Notes: a model not told the origin generated them from the sequence alone. Shown: positions 10,650 through 21,618, numbered from the stretch's first letter. The stretch: 64,000 nucleotides of DNA from Zobellella iuensis (GCF_016746085.1 NZ_JAERTZ010000032.1:105249-169248); one strand, 5' to 3'. Translations and numbers: made by a program.

Positions 10650-10758
10650 GCCGGCCCATTCCCACTTTCATTACGCCACACCGGCGCGGCCGGTGGGCCC
10701 CGTTGCACCCTGACGTCAGGGGGCGACGGCATACCGACAACCCAAGGAGAGGATCACC

Positions 10759-11898
10759 ATGAACATCACCATTACCGAAGACGATCGGATGCTGGCCGAC
10801 GCCATGCAGCGCTTTTGCCGGGAGGTGATAGCGCCGGCGGCGGCGGACATAGACGAAGGCAGCCATTCGGCGGTCCGCCACCGGGCGGCGCTGTCCGACA
10901 TCGGCATCATGGGCATGAACCTGCCGGAACACTGCGGCGGCACCGGGGTGTCGGCGGTGGCGCTCTACCTGGCGGTGGAGCAACTGGCGGCGGCCTGCGG
11001 CTCCACCGCCTCCATGGTGACCGCCCATTTCCTGGCGACCGACTCCATCCTGCACGGTGGCACCGAGGCGCAGCGCCGGCGCTGGCTGCCGGGGGCGGCC
11101 AGCGGCGAGCTGTTGGGGGCCTTCGCCCTGACCGAGCCCAACGCCGGCTCCAATCCGGCGGCGATGCGCACCCTGGCGGAAAAAACCGGCTCGGGCTACC
11201 GGCTGCGCGGGGTGAAGCACTTTATCTCCAACGCCGCCGAGGCGGACTTTCTGGTGGTGTATGCCAAAACCGACAAGAGCGCCGGCCACAGGGGCATCAG
11301 TGCCTTTATCGTCGATCGCCACGCGGCCGGGGTGGCGGTGAGCGCGCCCGAGCGCACCATGGGCCTCAGGGGCGGGCATGTGTTCGAGGTGGCGCTGGAC
11401 TGCGAGGTGCCGGCCGACCGCCTGCTGGGCGGCGAAGAGGGCAGGGGTTTTCGCACCGCCATGCAGGTGTTGGACAACGGCCGGGTGGAAATTGCCGCCA
11501 GTTGCACCGGCATTGCCGGCGCCGCCCTCGAGGCGGCCCTGCACTGGGCCAGGACCCGCGAGGTCAACGATCACCCCATCGCCGAGTTCCAGGGGCTGCA
11601 GTGGATGCTGGCCGACATGGCCACCGAGCTGGAGGCGGCGCGGATGTTCGGCCTGCGGGCGGCCACCAGGCGCGAACAGGGGGAACGCTTTTCCCAGGAG
11701 TCGGCCATGGCCAAGCTCTACGCCTCGGAAGCGGCCGGCCGCATTGCCGACAGGGCGCTGCAGATCCACGGCGGCTATGGCTACACCCGGGAAATGCCGC
11801 TCGAGCGCTATGTGCGGGACCTGCGCATCATGCGCATCTACGAAGGCTCGTCCGAAGTGCAGCGCAACATCATAGCGCGCACCCTGCTGAACCACTGA
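10759..11898 (+). CDS. Acyl-CoA dehydrogenase
   Basis: FAD-dependent alpha,beta-dehydrogenase of 379 residues that passes electrons to ETF. It contains the FAD-binding signature FALTEPNAGSNPAAMRT, the HFISNAAEADFLVVYAKT middle segment, and the C-terminal QIHGGYGYTREMPLERYVRD. The segment MRIYEGSSEVQRN carries the glutamate expected as catalytic base in short/medium-chain members. It is not obviously a glutaryl-CoA dehydrogenase, whose motif differs (EGT-D-H form). The 109-base gap upstream holds a 14-bp perfect palindrome (CCCTGACGTCAGGG, 10708-10721). A GGAG ribosome site precedes the ATG. The etfB gene follows after 12 bases. Confidence 0.93.
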   Translation: MNITITEDDRMLADAMQRFCREVIAPAAADIDEGSHSAVRHRAALSDIGIMGMNLPEHCGGTGVSAVALYLAVEQLAAACGSTASMVTAHFLATDSILHGGTEAQRRRWLPGAASGELLGAFALTEPNAGSNPAAMRTLAEKTGSGYRLRGVKHFISNAAEADFLVVYAKTDKSAGHRGISAFIVDRHAAGVAVSAPERTMGLRGGHVFEVALDCEVPADRLLGGEEGRGFRTAMQVLDNGRVEIAASCTGIAGAALEAALHWARTREVNDHPIAEFQGLQWMLADMATELEAARMFGLRAATRREQGERFSQESAMAKLYASEAAGRIADRALQIHGGYGYTREMPLERYVRDLRIMRIYEGSSEVQRNIIARTLLNH

Positions 11899-11910
11899 GG
11901 AGCAACGGCG

Positions 11911-12660
11911 ATGAAGATACTGGTCACGGTAAAAAGGGTCATCGATTACAACGTCAGGGTCAGGGTGAGGGCGGATCAGAAAGACGTGGATCTGGCCAAC
12001 GTCAAGATGGCGCTCAACCCCTTCTGTGAAATTGCGGTGGAAGAGGCGGTGCGGCTGAAGGAAGCGGGCGTCGCCTCCGAGGTGGTGGTGGTGTCGGTCG
12101 GGCCCCAGGAGGTGCAGGAGCAGATCCGCGCCGCCCTGGCCCTGGGCGCCGATCGCGGCATCCATGTGCACACCGAACAACTGCCCGAGCCGCTGTCGGT
12201 GGCGCGCTTGCTGGCGCGGCTGGTGGAGCGGGAGCAGCCGGGGCTGGTGATCCTCGGCAAGCAGGGCATCGACGCCGACCACAACCAGACCGGGCAGATG
12301 CTGGCCGCGCTCACCGGCATGGGCCAGGGCACCTTCGCCTCGGCGCTGAAGATAGCAGGGCAGGAGGCACTGGTTACCCGGGAAGTGGATGGCGGCCTGC
12401 AGACCCTGGCGTTGCGGCTGCCGGCGGTGGTGACCACGGACCTGCGGCTGAACGAGCCGCGCTATGCCGCCCTGCCCGGCATCATGAAGGCGAAGAAGAA
12501 GCCGCTGGAGCCGTGCACCCCGGAGGCGCTGGGGGTGAGCCTGCGGGCCCACAGCGAGCTGCTTGGGGTGGCGCCGCCGGCGGAGCGCCAGGGCGGGGTC
12601 ATGGTGGGCTCGGTGGAAGAGCTGGTCGACAAACTGAAACACGAAGCGAAGGTGATCTGA
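11911..12660 (+). CDS. etfB: Electron transfer flavoprotein beta subunit
   Basis: 249-residue FixA/EtfB-type subunit that binds AMP and forms the heterodimer receiving electrons from the acyl-CoA dehydrogenase. It starts [19 protein letters not shown], contains [33 protein letters not shown] and the C-terminal recognition loop [18 protein letters not shown], all diagnostic. The GAGG ribosome site is seven bases upstream. Its stop codon overlaps the start of etfA by one base (TGATG). Confidence 0.95.
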   Translation: MKILVTVKRVIDYNVRVRVRADQKDVDLANVKMALNPFCEIAVEEAVRLKEAGVASEVVVVSVGPQEVQEQIRAALALGADRGIHVHTEQLPEPLSVARLLARLVEREQPGLVILGKQGIDADHNQTGQMLAALTGMGQGTFASALKIAGQEALVTREVDGGLQTLALRLPAVVTTDLRLNEPRYAALPGIMKAKKKPLEPCTPEALGVSLRAHSELLGVAPPAERQGGVMVGSVEELVDKLKHEAKVI

Positions 12661-13592
12661 TGGCTATCCTGATCGTTGCGGAACACGACAACCGTATCCT
12701 CAAGGCCGCCACCCTGAACACGGTGGCCGCCGCCCGCCAACTGGGCGGGGAACTCATCGTGCTGGTGGCGGGCCAGGGCTGCCGGGCCGTGGCCGAGGCC
12801 GCCGCCCGGGTGGAGGGGGTGGCCAGGGTGTGGCTGGCCGACCATGCCGCCTACGCCCATCAGCTGGCCGAAAACCTGGCGCCGCTGGTGGCGGAGCTGG
12901 GCCGGGACTGCAGCCATCTGCTGGCGCCGGCCAGCACCGGCGGCAAGAACCTGCTGCCGCGGGTGGCCGCCCTGCTCGGCGTGGGCCAACTGTCCGACAT
13001 CATCTCGGTGGAAGGCGCCGATACCTTTCGCCGGCCCATCTATGCCGGCAATGCCATCGCCACCGTCCGCTCCCTCGATCCGATCAAGGTGCTCACCGTG
13101 CGCACCAGCGCCTTTGCGGCGGTGGCCGGCGCGGGCGGCAGCGCATCGATAGAAGAGGTGAATTCGGTACATGACACGGGGTTGTCCCGTTTTGTCGCCG
13201 AGCAGTTGTCGGTGTCGGAACGTCCCGAGCTGGGCGACGCCCGGGTGGTGGTGTCCGGCGGGCGCGGCCTGGGCAAGGCCGAACACTTCGCCTTGATCGA
13301 GGCCCTGGCCGACAAGCTGGGCGCGGCGATAGGCGCTTCCCGCGCCGCCGTGGATGCCGGCTTTGTCGCCAATGATCGCCAGGTGGGCCAGACCGGCAAG
13401 ATAGTGGCGCCGGAACTCTATATCGCCGTGGGCATTTCCGGCGCCATCCAGCACCTGGCCGGCATGAAGGAGTCCCGGGTCATCGTGGCCATCAACAAGG
13501 ACGAAGACGCGCCCATCTTCCGCATCGCCGACTACGGCCTGGTGGCGGATCTGTTCGAGGCGCTGCCCCGGCTCACGGCGCAACTGCCCTGA
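12660..13592 (+). CDS. etfA: Electron transfer flavoprotein alpha subunit
   Basis: 310-residue FAD-binding subunit of ETF. The N-terminal domain begins [20 protein letters not shown]. The C-terminal FAD domain has [15 protein letters not shown] and [18 protein letters not shown], followed by [11 protein letters not shown] and [10 protein letters not shown], the conserved EtfA block. It is translationally coupled to etfB. The dimer should deliver electrons to the ETF-quinone oxidoreductase encoded 1.5 kb downstream. Confidence 0.95.
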   Translation: MAILIVAEHDNRILKAATLNTVAAARQLGGELIVLVAGQGCRAVAEAAARVEGVARVWLADHAAYAHQLAENLAPLVAELGRDCSHLLAPASTGGKNLLPRVAALLGVGQLSDIISVEGADTFRRPIYAGNAIATVRSLDPIKVLTVRTSAFAAVAGAGGSASIEEVNSVHDTGLSRFVAEQLSVSERPELGDARVVVSGGRGLGKAEHFALIEALADKLGAAIGASRAAVDAGFVANDRQVGQTGKIVAPELYIAVGISGAIQHLAGMKESRVIVAINKDEDAPIFRIADYGLVADLFEALPRLTAQLP

Positions 13593-13657
13593 GCGCGGGG
13601 ACGGGAACGGCAGCAACGAAGGAGTGAAGGGGCGCCGCTACCGGTGGCGCCCTGTCG

Positions 13658-13686
13658 AGGGAATGACCCGCCTGGGCGGGTCCAGC
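13658..13686. repeat. REP/dRS3-like palindrome
   Basis: GAATGACCCGCCTGGGCGGG followed by TCCAG has the same plan (TGAC or GTCA, GC-rich stem, TCCA) as the units at 2411-2428 and 18484-18513. It lies between etfA and the membrane-protein gene. Confidence 0.5.
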
Positions 13687-13711
13687 ACTAGCCTGTCAAT
13701 GGAGAAGAAGG

Positions 13712-15055
13712 ATGAATAACGTCGAGGTAATGCAAGGAAGACGCGGGGGCGCTGTCAAGGCGCTGCTGGGCAGTTTGATCGGATTGTTGATTTTCTTTAT
13801 TCCCTTGTCGCTCGGGGGCGACAAGGCCACTATTCCCCTGGTGAGCCTGATCGGGGCCATCAAGGGGGCGCTGGGCGACAGCCTCCAGTACCTGACCCTG
13901 GCGCTGACCCTGTTGCTCTGCCTGACCTGGGGGGCTGCCCGGCTGACCGGCAATGCCGCCCTGGCACGCTACCATCGCAAGGACAATGCCCTGGTCGGCC
14001 TGCTGTTCCTGCTGGGCGCGGTATTTGCGGCCTTGCTGGTGTTCCGGATTGGGCCCGACTGGTTCCTGCACAAGGACGTGGGCGGGCTGGCGCTCTATCT
14101 CGGGGGCAGCGTCTTCCTGACGGTGGTGGTGGCCGGCTTTCTGGTGCTGTTCCTCACCGAGTTCGGTTTTCTCGAATTCGTGGGCACCCTGATGGAGCCG
14201 CTGATGCGCCCGCTCTACCGCCTGCCCGGCCGCTCGGCGGTGGATGCGGTGGCCTCCTTCGTCGCCGCCCCGGCGGTGGGGATTTTCATTACCAACAAGC
14301 TGTACCGCAGCGGCCACTATACCCAGCGGGAAGCGGCCAGCATCGCCACCAACTTCAGTATCTGCAGCCTGGGCTTCTTCGCCCTGCTGGCGTCCATCGG
14401 CGGCATCATGGAATACCTGCCGCACATGATCGTCTCGTCCTTCGTCATCAACTTCCTGCTGGCCGCCGTGGTCACCCGGCTGCCGCCGCTGAGCCGCAAG
14501 CCGGACCGCTACTTCGACGGCCGCGCGGCCCGGCAGGACAGGGACGGCGGCAAACCGCAGGGCCCCATCCTGTTGCGCGCCTGCCAGGCCGCCGCCGAGC
14601 GGGCGGCCACCACCGGCCCCGAGGTGTTCGGCCGTTACCTGTGGGAGGCGGCGACCTTCGCCCAGAAGATAGTGGCCTATATCCTGTCGATTGCCACCAT
14701 CGCCCTGGTGATAGGCACCTACACGCCGCTGTTCGAGTACCTGGGGCTGGTGTTCGAGCCCTTGCTCAGGCTGCTGCAACTGCCCGACGCGGACAAGATA
14801 GCGCCCACCGTGTTGCTGTCCATCGCCGAAATCGCCCTGCCCGCCATCATCATCGCCGGGGGCGAGGTGGCGCCGATGAGCGTGTTCTTCGTCTGCACCC
14901 TGTCCACCATCCAGATCATCTTCTTCACCGAGAGCGCCAACGCCATGCTGGAGTCGGACATCCCGCTGTCGGTGACGGATCTGGTGCTGATCTTTCTCAT
15001 CCGGACCCTGCTGGCCATCCCCTTGGTGGCGCTGGCGGCACACCTGATCTTCTGA
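13712..15055 (+). CDS. YjiH-like membrane protein with nucleoside-recognition (Gate) domain
   Basis: 447-residue membrane protein with about ten hydrophobic segments. The start MNNVEVMQGRRGGAVKALLG precedes LIGLLIFFIPLSLGGDKATI, a layout I associate with YjiH-type Gate-domain proteins, and the central FVAAPAVGIFITNKLYRSGHY is the conserved block. It lies inside the CoA-transferase/Etf cassette, between etfA and the ETF-quinone oxidoreductase. A role in carrying the substrate acid or a product across the membrane is attractive, but the family has no settled function that I can name. Confidence 0.8.
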   Translation: MNNVEVMQGRRGGAVKALLGSLIGLLIFFIPLSLGGDKATIPLVSLIGAIKGALGDSLQYLTLALTLLLCLTWGAARLTGNAALARYHRKDNALVGLLFLLGAVFAALLVFRIGPDWFLHKDVGGLALYLGGSVFLTVVVAGFLVLFLTEFGFLEFVGTLMEPLMRPLYRLPGRSAVDAVASFVAAPAVGIFITNKLYRSGHYTQREAASIATNFSICSLGFFALLASIGGIMEYLPHMIVSSFVINFLLAAVVTRLPPLSRKPDRYFDGRAARQDRDGGKPQGPILLRACQAAAERAATTGPEVFGRYLWEAATFAQKIVAYILSIATIALVIGTYTPLFEYLGLVFEPLLRLLQLPDADKIAPTVLLSIAEIALPAIIIAGGEVAPMSVFFVCTLSTIQIIFFTESANAMLESDIPLSVTDLVLIFLIRTLLAIPLVALAAHLIF

Positions 15056-15106
15056 ACCTGGAGCAGGGGCGGGCCGCCGCCCCTGCCGTTTTGACGGGAA
15101 ATAGCA

Positions 15107-16753
15107 ATGAACAGAGAAATCATGGAGTTCGACGTGGTCATCGTCGGTGCCGGCCCCGCCGGGCTGGCGGCGGCCTGCCGGCTGATGCAGCAGGCGCGGG
15201 AGGCCGGCCGGGAGCTGAGTCTCTGCGTGGTGGAAAAGGGCTCGGAAGTGGGGGCCCATATCCTCTCCGGCGCAGTGATCGATCCCCGGGCCCTGGCCGA
15301 GCTCTTCCCGGACTGGGCCGAGCGCGGTGCCCCGCTGACGACCCCGGTGGCGGCCGACGAGCTTTACTGGCTGGCGCATGAGGGTACGGCTCGCCGTATT
15401 CCTGGTTGGCTGGCGCCCCCCAGCCTGCACAACGAGGGCTGTTACGTGGCCAGCCTGGGCAAGCTGTGCCGCTGGCTGGCCGAGCAGGCCGAAGCCCTGG
15501 GGGCGGAGATTTATCCGGGCTTTGCCGCGAGCGAAGTGCTCTACCACGACGACGGCGCGGTCAGGGGCATCGCTACCGGCGACATGGGCGTCGGCCGGGA
15601 TGGCGAGCCCAGGCCCGGCCATGTGCCGGGCATGGAATTGCATGCGCGCTACACCCTCTTTGCCGAAGGCTGCCGCGGCCACCTGGGCAAGGAGCTGATC
15701 GCCCGCTTCCGGCTGGATGACAAGGCGGATCCCCAGCATTACGGCATCGGCATCAAGGAGTTGTGGGACATCGATCCGGCCAGGCACCGGCCGGGACTGG
15801 TGATGCACGGCACCGGCTGGCCGCTGGCGGGCGACACCGGCGGCGGCAGCTTTCTCTACCACGGCGAGCACAACCAGGTGGTGGTGGGGCTGGTGGTCGA
15901 CCTCAACTATACCAACCCCTGGCTGAGCCCCTTCGACGAGTTTCAGCGCATGAAACAGCATCCGCTGTTCCGCCAGTACCTGGAAGGAGGCAAGCGGGTG
16001 GCCTACGGTGCCCGGGCCATCGCCAAGGGCGGTTTCAATTCCCTGCCCAGGATGACGATGCCCGGCGCCCTGCTGCTCGGCTGCGATGCCGGCACCCTGG
16101 ATCCGGCCCGCATCAAGGGCAGCCACACCGCCATGAAGTCCGGCCTGCTGGCGGCGGAAGCGGTGTTCGAGGCGCTGGCCGGCGGCGAGGACGGGCGGGC
16201 GCCGACCTCCTTCGACGCCCGTTTCCGCGCGTCCTGGCTGTACGATGAGCTGTACCGCGGCCGCAACTTCGGCCCGGCGCTGCACCGGTTCGGCCCCTGG
16301 CTGGGGGGCGCCTTCAACTTCCTGGAGCAGAAGCTGTTCGGCGGCCGCCTGCCCCTGACCCTGCACGATCGCCGGCCGGATCATGAGGGACTGAAGGCGG
16401 CGGCGGGCTGCCCGCCCATCCCCTATCCCAAGCCGGATGGCAAGCTCAGCTTCGACAAGCCGTCTTCGGTGTTTTTGTCCAACACCAACCACGAAGAAGA
16501 TCAGCCCTGCCACCTGCAACTGCAGGATGCGGCCATCCCGTTGGCGCGGAACCTGCCGCGCTGGGCGGAGCCGGCCCAGCGTTACTGCCCGGCGGGGGTG
16601 TATGAGGTGGTAGAGCAAGCAGCGGGAGCCGGGCTGCAGATCAACGCCCAGAATTGCCTGCACTGCAAAACCTGCGATATCAAGGATCCGTCCCAGAATA
16701 TCCGCTGGGCAGTACCGGAAGGGGGCGGTGGGCCCAATTATCCCAATATGTAG
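15107..16753 (+). CDS. Electron transfer flavoprotein-ubiquinone oxidoreductase
   Basis: 548 residues, the usual ETF-QO length. It transfers electrons from reduced ETF to the quinone pool at the inner membrane. The FAD-binding site is VVIVGAGPAGLAAACRL (residues about 7-23). The body shows SEVGAHILSGAVIDPRAL and GAHLLGCDAG-like GALLLGCDAGTLDPARIKGS. The C-terminal ferredoxin-like domain binds one [4Fe-4S] through cysteines in RYCPAGVYEV and NCLHCKTCDIKDPSQNI. It completes the electron route from the acyl-CoA dehydrogenase encoded upstream, so the cassette is self-contained. Confidence 0.95.
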   Translation: MNREIMEFDVVIVGAGPAGLAAACRLMQQAREAGRELSLCVVEKGSEVGAHILSGAVIDPRALAELFPDWAERGAPLTTPVAADELYWLAHEGTARRIPGWLAPPSLHNEGCYVASLGKLCRWLAEQAEALGAEIYPGFAASEVLYHDDGAVRGIATGDMGVGRDGEPRPGHVPGMELHARYTLFAEGCRGHLGKELIARFRLDDKADPQHYGIGIKELWDIDPARHRPGLVMHGTGWPLAGDTGGGSFLYHGEHNQVVVGLVVDLNYTNPWLSPFDEFQRMKQHPLFRQYLEGGKRVAYGARAIAKGGFNSLPRMTMPGALLLGCDAGTLDPARIKGSHTAMKSGLLAAEAVFEALAGGEDGRAPTSFDARFRASWLYDELYRGRNFGPALHRFGPWLGGAFNFLEQKLFGGRLPLTLHDRRPDHEGLKAAAGCPPIPYPKPDGKLSFDKPSSVFLSNTNHEEDQPCHLQLQDAAIPLARNLPRWAEPAQRYCPAGVYEVVEQAAGAGLQINAQNCLHCKTCDIKDPSQNIRWAVPEGGGGPNYPNM

Positions 16754-16813
16754 CCGAAGTCGAGCAAGCGGCACAGGGGCGAGCATGCGGGCAGTCGGGT
16801 ACCGGTGGTGCGG

Positions 16814-17662
16814 CTAGCTGCCCAGCCGGCGCCAGCCGAAGCGGCGGCGAAAGGCTAGGGGGCTCAGCCCGGTATGGGCGAGGAAGCTGCGGTTGAAATG
16901 GCTGGCGTTGTTGAATCCCGCCTGTTCGCGCACCAGCGTCACCGGCAGGGGGCTGGTGGTGAGCAGGTGGCAGGCGTGGCCCAGGCGCAGGCGGTTGAGG
17001 TACTGGCTGAAGCTGGTGTCGCAGTGCTGTTGCAGCAGCCGCTTGAGGGTGGAGGGGCTCAGGTTGCAGTGGCGGGCCACCTGCTCCAGGCGCAGGGGCG
17101 CTTGGTAGTGGTGCTGCAAATGGCCGAGCAGCCGATCCAGGCGTCGGTCCGGCGGTTGCTGCAACCGCCCGCCCAGGGGGCGGCAATGCTGGTCCGCGCG
17201 CAGCAGTTGCAGCAGCTCCAGCAGGGCGGCCAGGGCCGGCAACGGGTCCGGTTGCGCCATGCGCTCGAACAGTCGCCGGGCCCGGTGGGCGGTGGCGGTG
17301 CCGAACACGGCGCCGTTGCCGAGCCCGGCCAGCCAGTCGAGCAGGGGCGCCAGCTCCACCAGTCCCGCCTCCACCTGGGCCTGCAGCCAGTGCCTGGGCA
17401 GGAACACCACATACACCTCGGGCGTACCGTCCGAGGCCTTGGCGTCCCAGGTGTGGGGCACGTCCGGTCCCACCAGCGCCAGATCGCAATGCCCGAAGGG
17501 GGCCACGTCCTCGCCGATATAGCGCATGCCTTCCGCCCCCAGGGTCAGGGTGATCTCGTATTCCGGGTGGTAGTGCCACTGAAAGGGCACGCCGGCGTCC
17601 TTGAGGTGGGTCAGGGCCCAGGATCTGTGATGGGGCAGGCTCAGCAGTTCGCGTTTAAGCAT
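16814..17662 (-). CDS. AraC-family transcriptional regulator
   Basis: 282 residues. An N-terminal cupin-like sensor (FQWHYHPEYEITLTLGAEGMR, then GPDVPHTWDA) is joined to a C-terminal double helix-turn-helix: LRLEQVARHCNLSPSTLKRLL and the conserved second half VREQAGFNNASHFNRSFLAH. The ATG at 17662 is chosen because AAGGTGG lies six bases before it; a TTG further upstream would add 18 residues without a good ribosome site. It is convergent with the ETF-QO gene and divergent from the HAD phosphatase gene. Its sensor resembles sugar-binding AraC proteins, but the ligand is unknown. Confidence 0.9.
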   Translation of the reverse strand: MLKRELLSLPHHRSWALTHLKDAGVPFQWHYHPEYEITLTLGAEGMRYIGEDVAPFGHCDLALVGPDVPHTWDAKASDGTPEVYVVFLPRHWLQAQVEAGLVELAPLLDWLAGLGNGAVFGTATAHRARRLFERMAQPDPLPALAALLELLQLLRADQHCRPLGGRLQQPPDRRLDRLLGHLQHHYQAPLRLEQVARHCNLSPSTLKRLLQQHCDTSFSQYLNRLRLGHACHLLTTSPLPVTLVREQAGFNNASHFNRSFLAHTGLSPLAFRRRFGWRRLGS

Positions 17663-17782
17663 TTTGGGCCACCTTGGATCTTGGTAATGAGCCAATAGTA
17701 TCTTTTTTCGGGCCAAAGGAATAAACGGTGTGTCTCCGGCGGTTTAACATCAAGGTAACGACAACAGCATGAGGAGAGCACC

Positions 17783-18415
17783 ATGAACACAGTGGCGGCC
17801 AAGGGCCTGATCTTCGATTTGGACGGCACCCTGGTGGACTCCCACCGAGCGGTGGAGCTGGCCTGGGCCCGCTGGTGCGACCGGCACGGCATACCCCTGA
17901 GCGATGTGCTGGCCATCTGTCACGGGGTGCGCAGCGAAGAAACCATCCGCCGGCTGGCGCCGCAGCTGGACGTGGCGGCCGAGTCCGCCTGGCTGGAAGC
18001 GGTGGAGAAGAGCCTGAACGACAGGGTGACCGCCATCCCCGGCGCGCGGGAGCTGCTGTGCTCGTTGCCGGATGACTACTGGGCCATCTGCACCTCGGGC
18101 AGCCTGCCGCTTTCCATGCCCAAGCTGGATCGCAACGAGCTGCCCCTGCCGCGGATCCGGGTGACCGCCGAACAGGTGAGCAGGGGCAAGCCGGATCCCG
18201 AGCCCTACCTGCTGGCGGCCCGGCTGCTGGGGCTGGCGGCACCGGACTGCCTGGTGTTCGAGGATGCCCCGGCCGGCATTGCCTCGGCCCTGGCCGCCGG
18301 CTGCCGGGTGGTGATAGTGGGCGACTGCCGCCACGAGCACGAGCGGGTGCTGGGCAATATTCCCGACTACCGCCAGGTCGGCTATCACAACGGCCGACTC
18401 AGCTTGCCGATATAA
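17783..18415 (+). CDS. HAD-superfamily phosphatase (sugar-phosphatase type)
   Basis: 210-residue haloacid dehalogenase-like hydrolase. Motif I is FDLDGTLVDS near residue 12, motif II is the threonine/serine in ICTSGS, motif III is the lysine in SRGKPDPEPYL, and motif IV is VFEDAPAGI. The small alpha-helical cap lies between motifs I and II, placing it with the beta-phosphoglucomutase/2-deoxyglucose-6-phosphatase group. Divergent from the AraC gene by 120 bases and possibly its target. The GAGGAG ribosome site is well placed. Substrate unknown. Confidence 0.88.
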   Translation: MNTVAAKGLIFDLDGTLVDSHRAVELAWARWCDRHGIPLSDVLAICHGVRSEETIRRLAPQLDVAAESAWLEAVEKSLNDRVTAIPGARELLCSLPDDYWAICTSGSLPLSMPKLDRNELPLPRIRVTAEQVSRGKPDPEPYLLAARLLGLAAPDCLVFEDAPAGIASALAAGCRVVIVGDCRHEHERVLGNIPDYRQVGYHNGRLSLPI

Positions 18416-18422
18416 CCAGACG

Positions 18423-18443
18423 ATGGCGCCGTTTCGGCGCCAT
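18423..18443 (+). terminator. Hairpin after the HAD gene
   Basis: ATGGCGCC and GGCGCCAT are separated by five bases, eight bases after the stop. There is no T-run, so termination strength is doubtful. Confidence 0.4.
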
Positions 18444-18483
18444 TAGCCTATTAATCGCTGATATTTGCCGATATTGATGTCAT

Positions 18484-18513
18484 CCCCTCGTCATTCCCGC
18501 GAAGGCGGGAATC
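18484..18513. repeat. REP/dRS3-like palindrome (ATTCCC N8 GGGAAT)
   Basis: GTCATTCCCGCGAAGGCGGG followed by AATCCAG is the best-preserved unit of the repeat family also present at 2411-2504 and 13658-13686. Its core ATTCCC-N8-GGGAAT has the form of neisserial dRS3 and of REP-like elements common in proteobacteria. It lies between convergent genes. Confidence 0.6.
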
Positions 18514-18564
18514 CAGGACCAAGGGCGCCGGGCCGAGCAAGCGCAGGTACAGATGACGGCGCTA

Positions 18565-18876
18565 CTACCCCAGCTGCCTGGCCAGCGCGGCCACCAGGAT
18601 GCCGGCGGCGATGGCCGGCAGCGGCTTTTTCAGCACCAGCATGGTCAGCCCGGTGGCCAGCAGCGCCAGGCGGGCGCCGGTGTCGCCGTTGAGGGCCAGG
18701 GGAGTGAGGATGGCCACCAGCACCGAGCCGGACATGGCGCCGATAAACTGCTGCACCCGGCGGTTGATGGGCACGAAGGACATCACCAACACCCCGCCCC
18801 AGCGGGTGGCCAGGGTGACCAGTGCCATCACGCCGATGATAAGCCAGGGCCCGAGGCCTGCGGTGTCCAGGTTCAT
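18565..18876 (-). CDS. azlD: Branched-chain amino acid exporter small subunit (AzlD family)
   Basis: 103-residue hydrophobic protein with about four membrane segments. WLIIGVMALVTLATRWGG and the following FVPINRRVQQFIGAMSGSVL are typical AzlD features. The ATG overlaps the azlC stop by four bases (ATGA), so the two are coupled. With AzlC it should form an exporter of branched-chain or other neutral amino acids (YgaZH-like). Confidence 0.88.
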   Translation of the reverse strand: MNLDTAGLGPWLIIGVMALVTLATRWGGVLVMSFVPINRRVQQFIGAMSGSVLVAILTPLALNGDTGARLALLATGLTMLVLKKPLPAIAAGILVAALARQLG

Positions 18877-19583
18877 GCGCTTTCCTTCTCCATCCACAGG
18901 GCGCCGAGCACGCCGCCCGACAGGGCGCCCACCACCACGTGGCTGTTGGCGGGCAGATACCAGTAGGCCAGCATGGCCGAGAGCGCGGCCACCCCCCAGA
19001 TGGCCAGGTTGCGCAGATCCTTGCGCCCGCCCACCACCATGGCCAGCAGGAAACAGCCCATCACCATGTCCAGTCCCAGGCTGACCGGATCCTCGATGGC
19101 GTTGCCGAAATGCAGCCCGAGCCAGGTGCCGAGGATCCAGAATGACCAGATGGCGAGCCCGCCGCCGAACAGAATGCCGAGCGCCCGCTCGCCCCGGTGA
19201 AAGCCCTGCATGGCCATGGCCCAGTTGGCGTCGGAGGCGAACAGCATCACCCCGTAGCGCCTGGCCGGCGGCAGATGGCGCAGCCAGGGGTAGAGGGTGG
19301 CGCCCATCAGCAGGTGGCGGGCGTTGATGGCGAAGGTGGTGATCACCAGGGGCACCAGCGGCACCTGGGTACCCCAGAGATCGAGGGCGGCGAACTGGGA
19401 GGCACCGGCGAACACCAGGGCGCTCATCAGCACGATATCGGTATCGTTCAGCCCCACCTGGGTGGCGGCCAGGCCGAAGGCCAGCCCGAACACGGCGACG
19501 AAAAGGGAAAGCGGCACCAGCTGCCTGAAGCCGTGCCAGGTGTCCTGCCCGTCCAGCCGGGCGAGGGCGGCGTGGTGTTCCAT
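18873..19583 (-). CDS. azlC: Branched-chain amino acid exporter large subunit (AzlC family)
   Basis: 236-residue membrane protein with roughly five to seven hydrophobic segments. Diagnostic pieces are FGLAFGLAATQVGL, SALVFAGASQFAAL and TTFAINARHLLMGATLYPWL. It is the first gene of a two-gene operon with azlD. No Lrp-type regulator gene is adjacent. It is probably an amino-acid efflux pump; export of another small neutral compound cannot be excluded. Confidence 0.9.
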   Translation of the reverse strand: MEHHAALARLDGQDTWHGFRQLVPLSLFVAVFGLAFGLAATQVGLNDTDIVLMSALVFAGASQFAALDLWGTQVPLVPLVITTFAINARHLLMGATLYPWLRHLPPARRYGVMLFASDANWAMAMQGFHRGERALGILFGGGLAIWSFWILGTWLGLHFGNAIEDPVSLGLDMVMGCFLLAMVVGGRKDLRNLAIWGVAALSAMLAYWYLPANSHVVVGALSGGVLGALWMEKESA

Positions 19584-19754
19584 GGAATATCCCGCTTGTG
19601 GTTCTGATCAGGGGCGACAGCATAGCACCATGGCGAAGGCGGAGCGAGCTGGCGGAAAGTAGTAAAGACCGGACGGTAAGGCGGTGTTGTTTTTGTTCAA
19701 TGCCGCTGCCGGCAGTGAAAAATACCGGTGAGCGCCAGGCTTGCCTTGAGCATG

Positions 19755-19778
19755 AAAAAGCCCGCGTGATGCGGGCTT
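19755..19778 (-). terminator. Rho-independent terminator of ettA
   Basis: On the minus strand AAGCCCGC and GCGGGCTT flank a five-base loop and are followed by TTTTT. It starts 21 bases after the ettA stop. Confidence 0.88.
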
Positions 19779-19799
19779 GGGAATAACAATGAGCAAACC

Positions 19800-21467
<1,668 letters not shown>

Positions 21468-21618
21468 TGTTACTTGTCCTGATAAATCAGTAAGTTAATA
21501 GGTTTTCTTGGCGGGCCTGGCGGTCGCCTGGGGCCAACCGGACAGCCATGGCGGTATATGGTACTTGGCTTGGCGGGGAATGCCAGTGCCAAGAGGGGAA
21601 AGCCGGCATTTTGAGGAA

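Noticed and set aside
10294..12642. Long minus-strand frame of about 780 codons
   Set aside because: Shadow of the CoA-transferase, acyl-CoA dehydrogenase and etfB genes.
13688..16786. Very long open frame on the minus strand (about 1030 codons)
   Set aside because: It is the shadow of the YjiH-like and ETF-QO genes in GC-rich DNA; its composition (His, Gly, Gln, Arg) is unnatural and the plus-strand genes have full family motifs.
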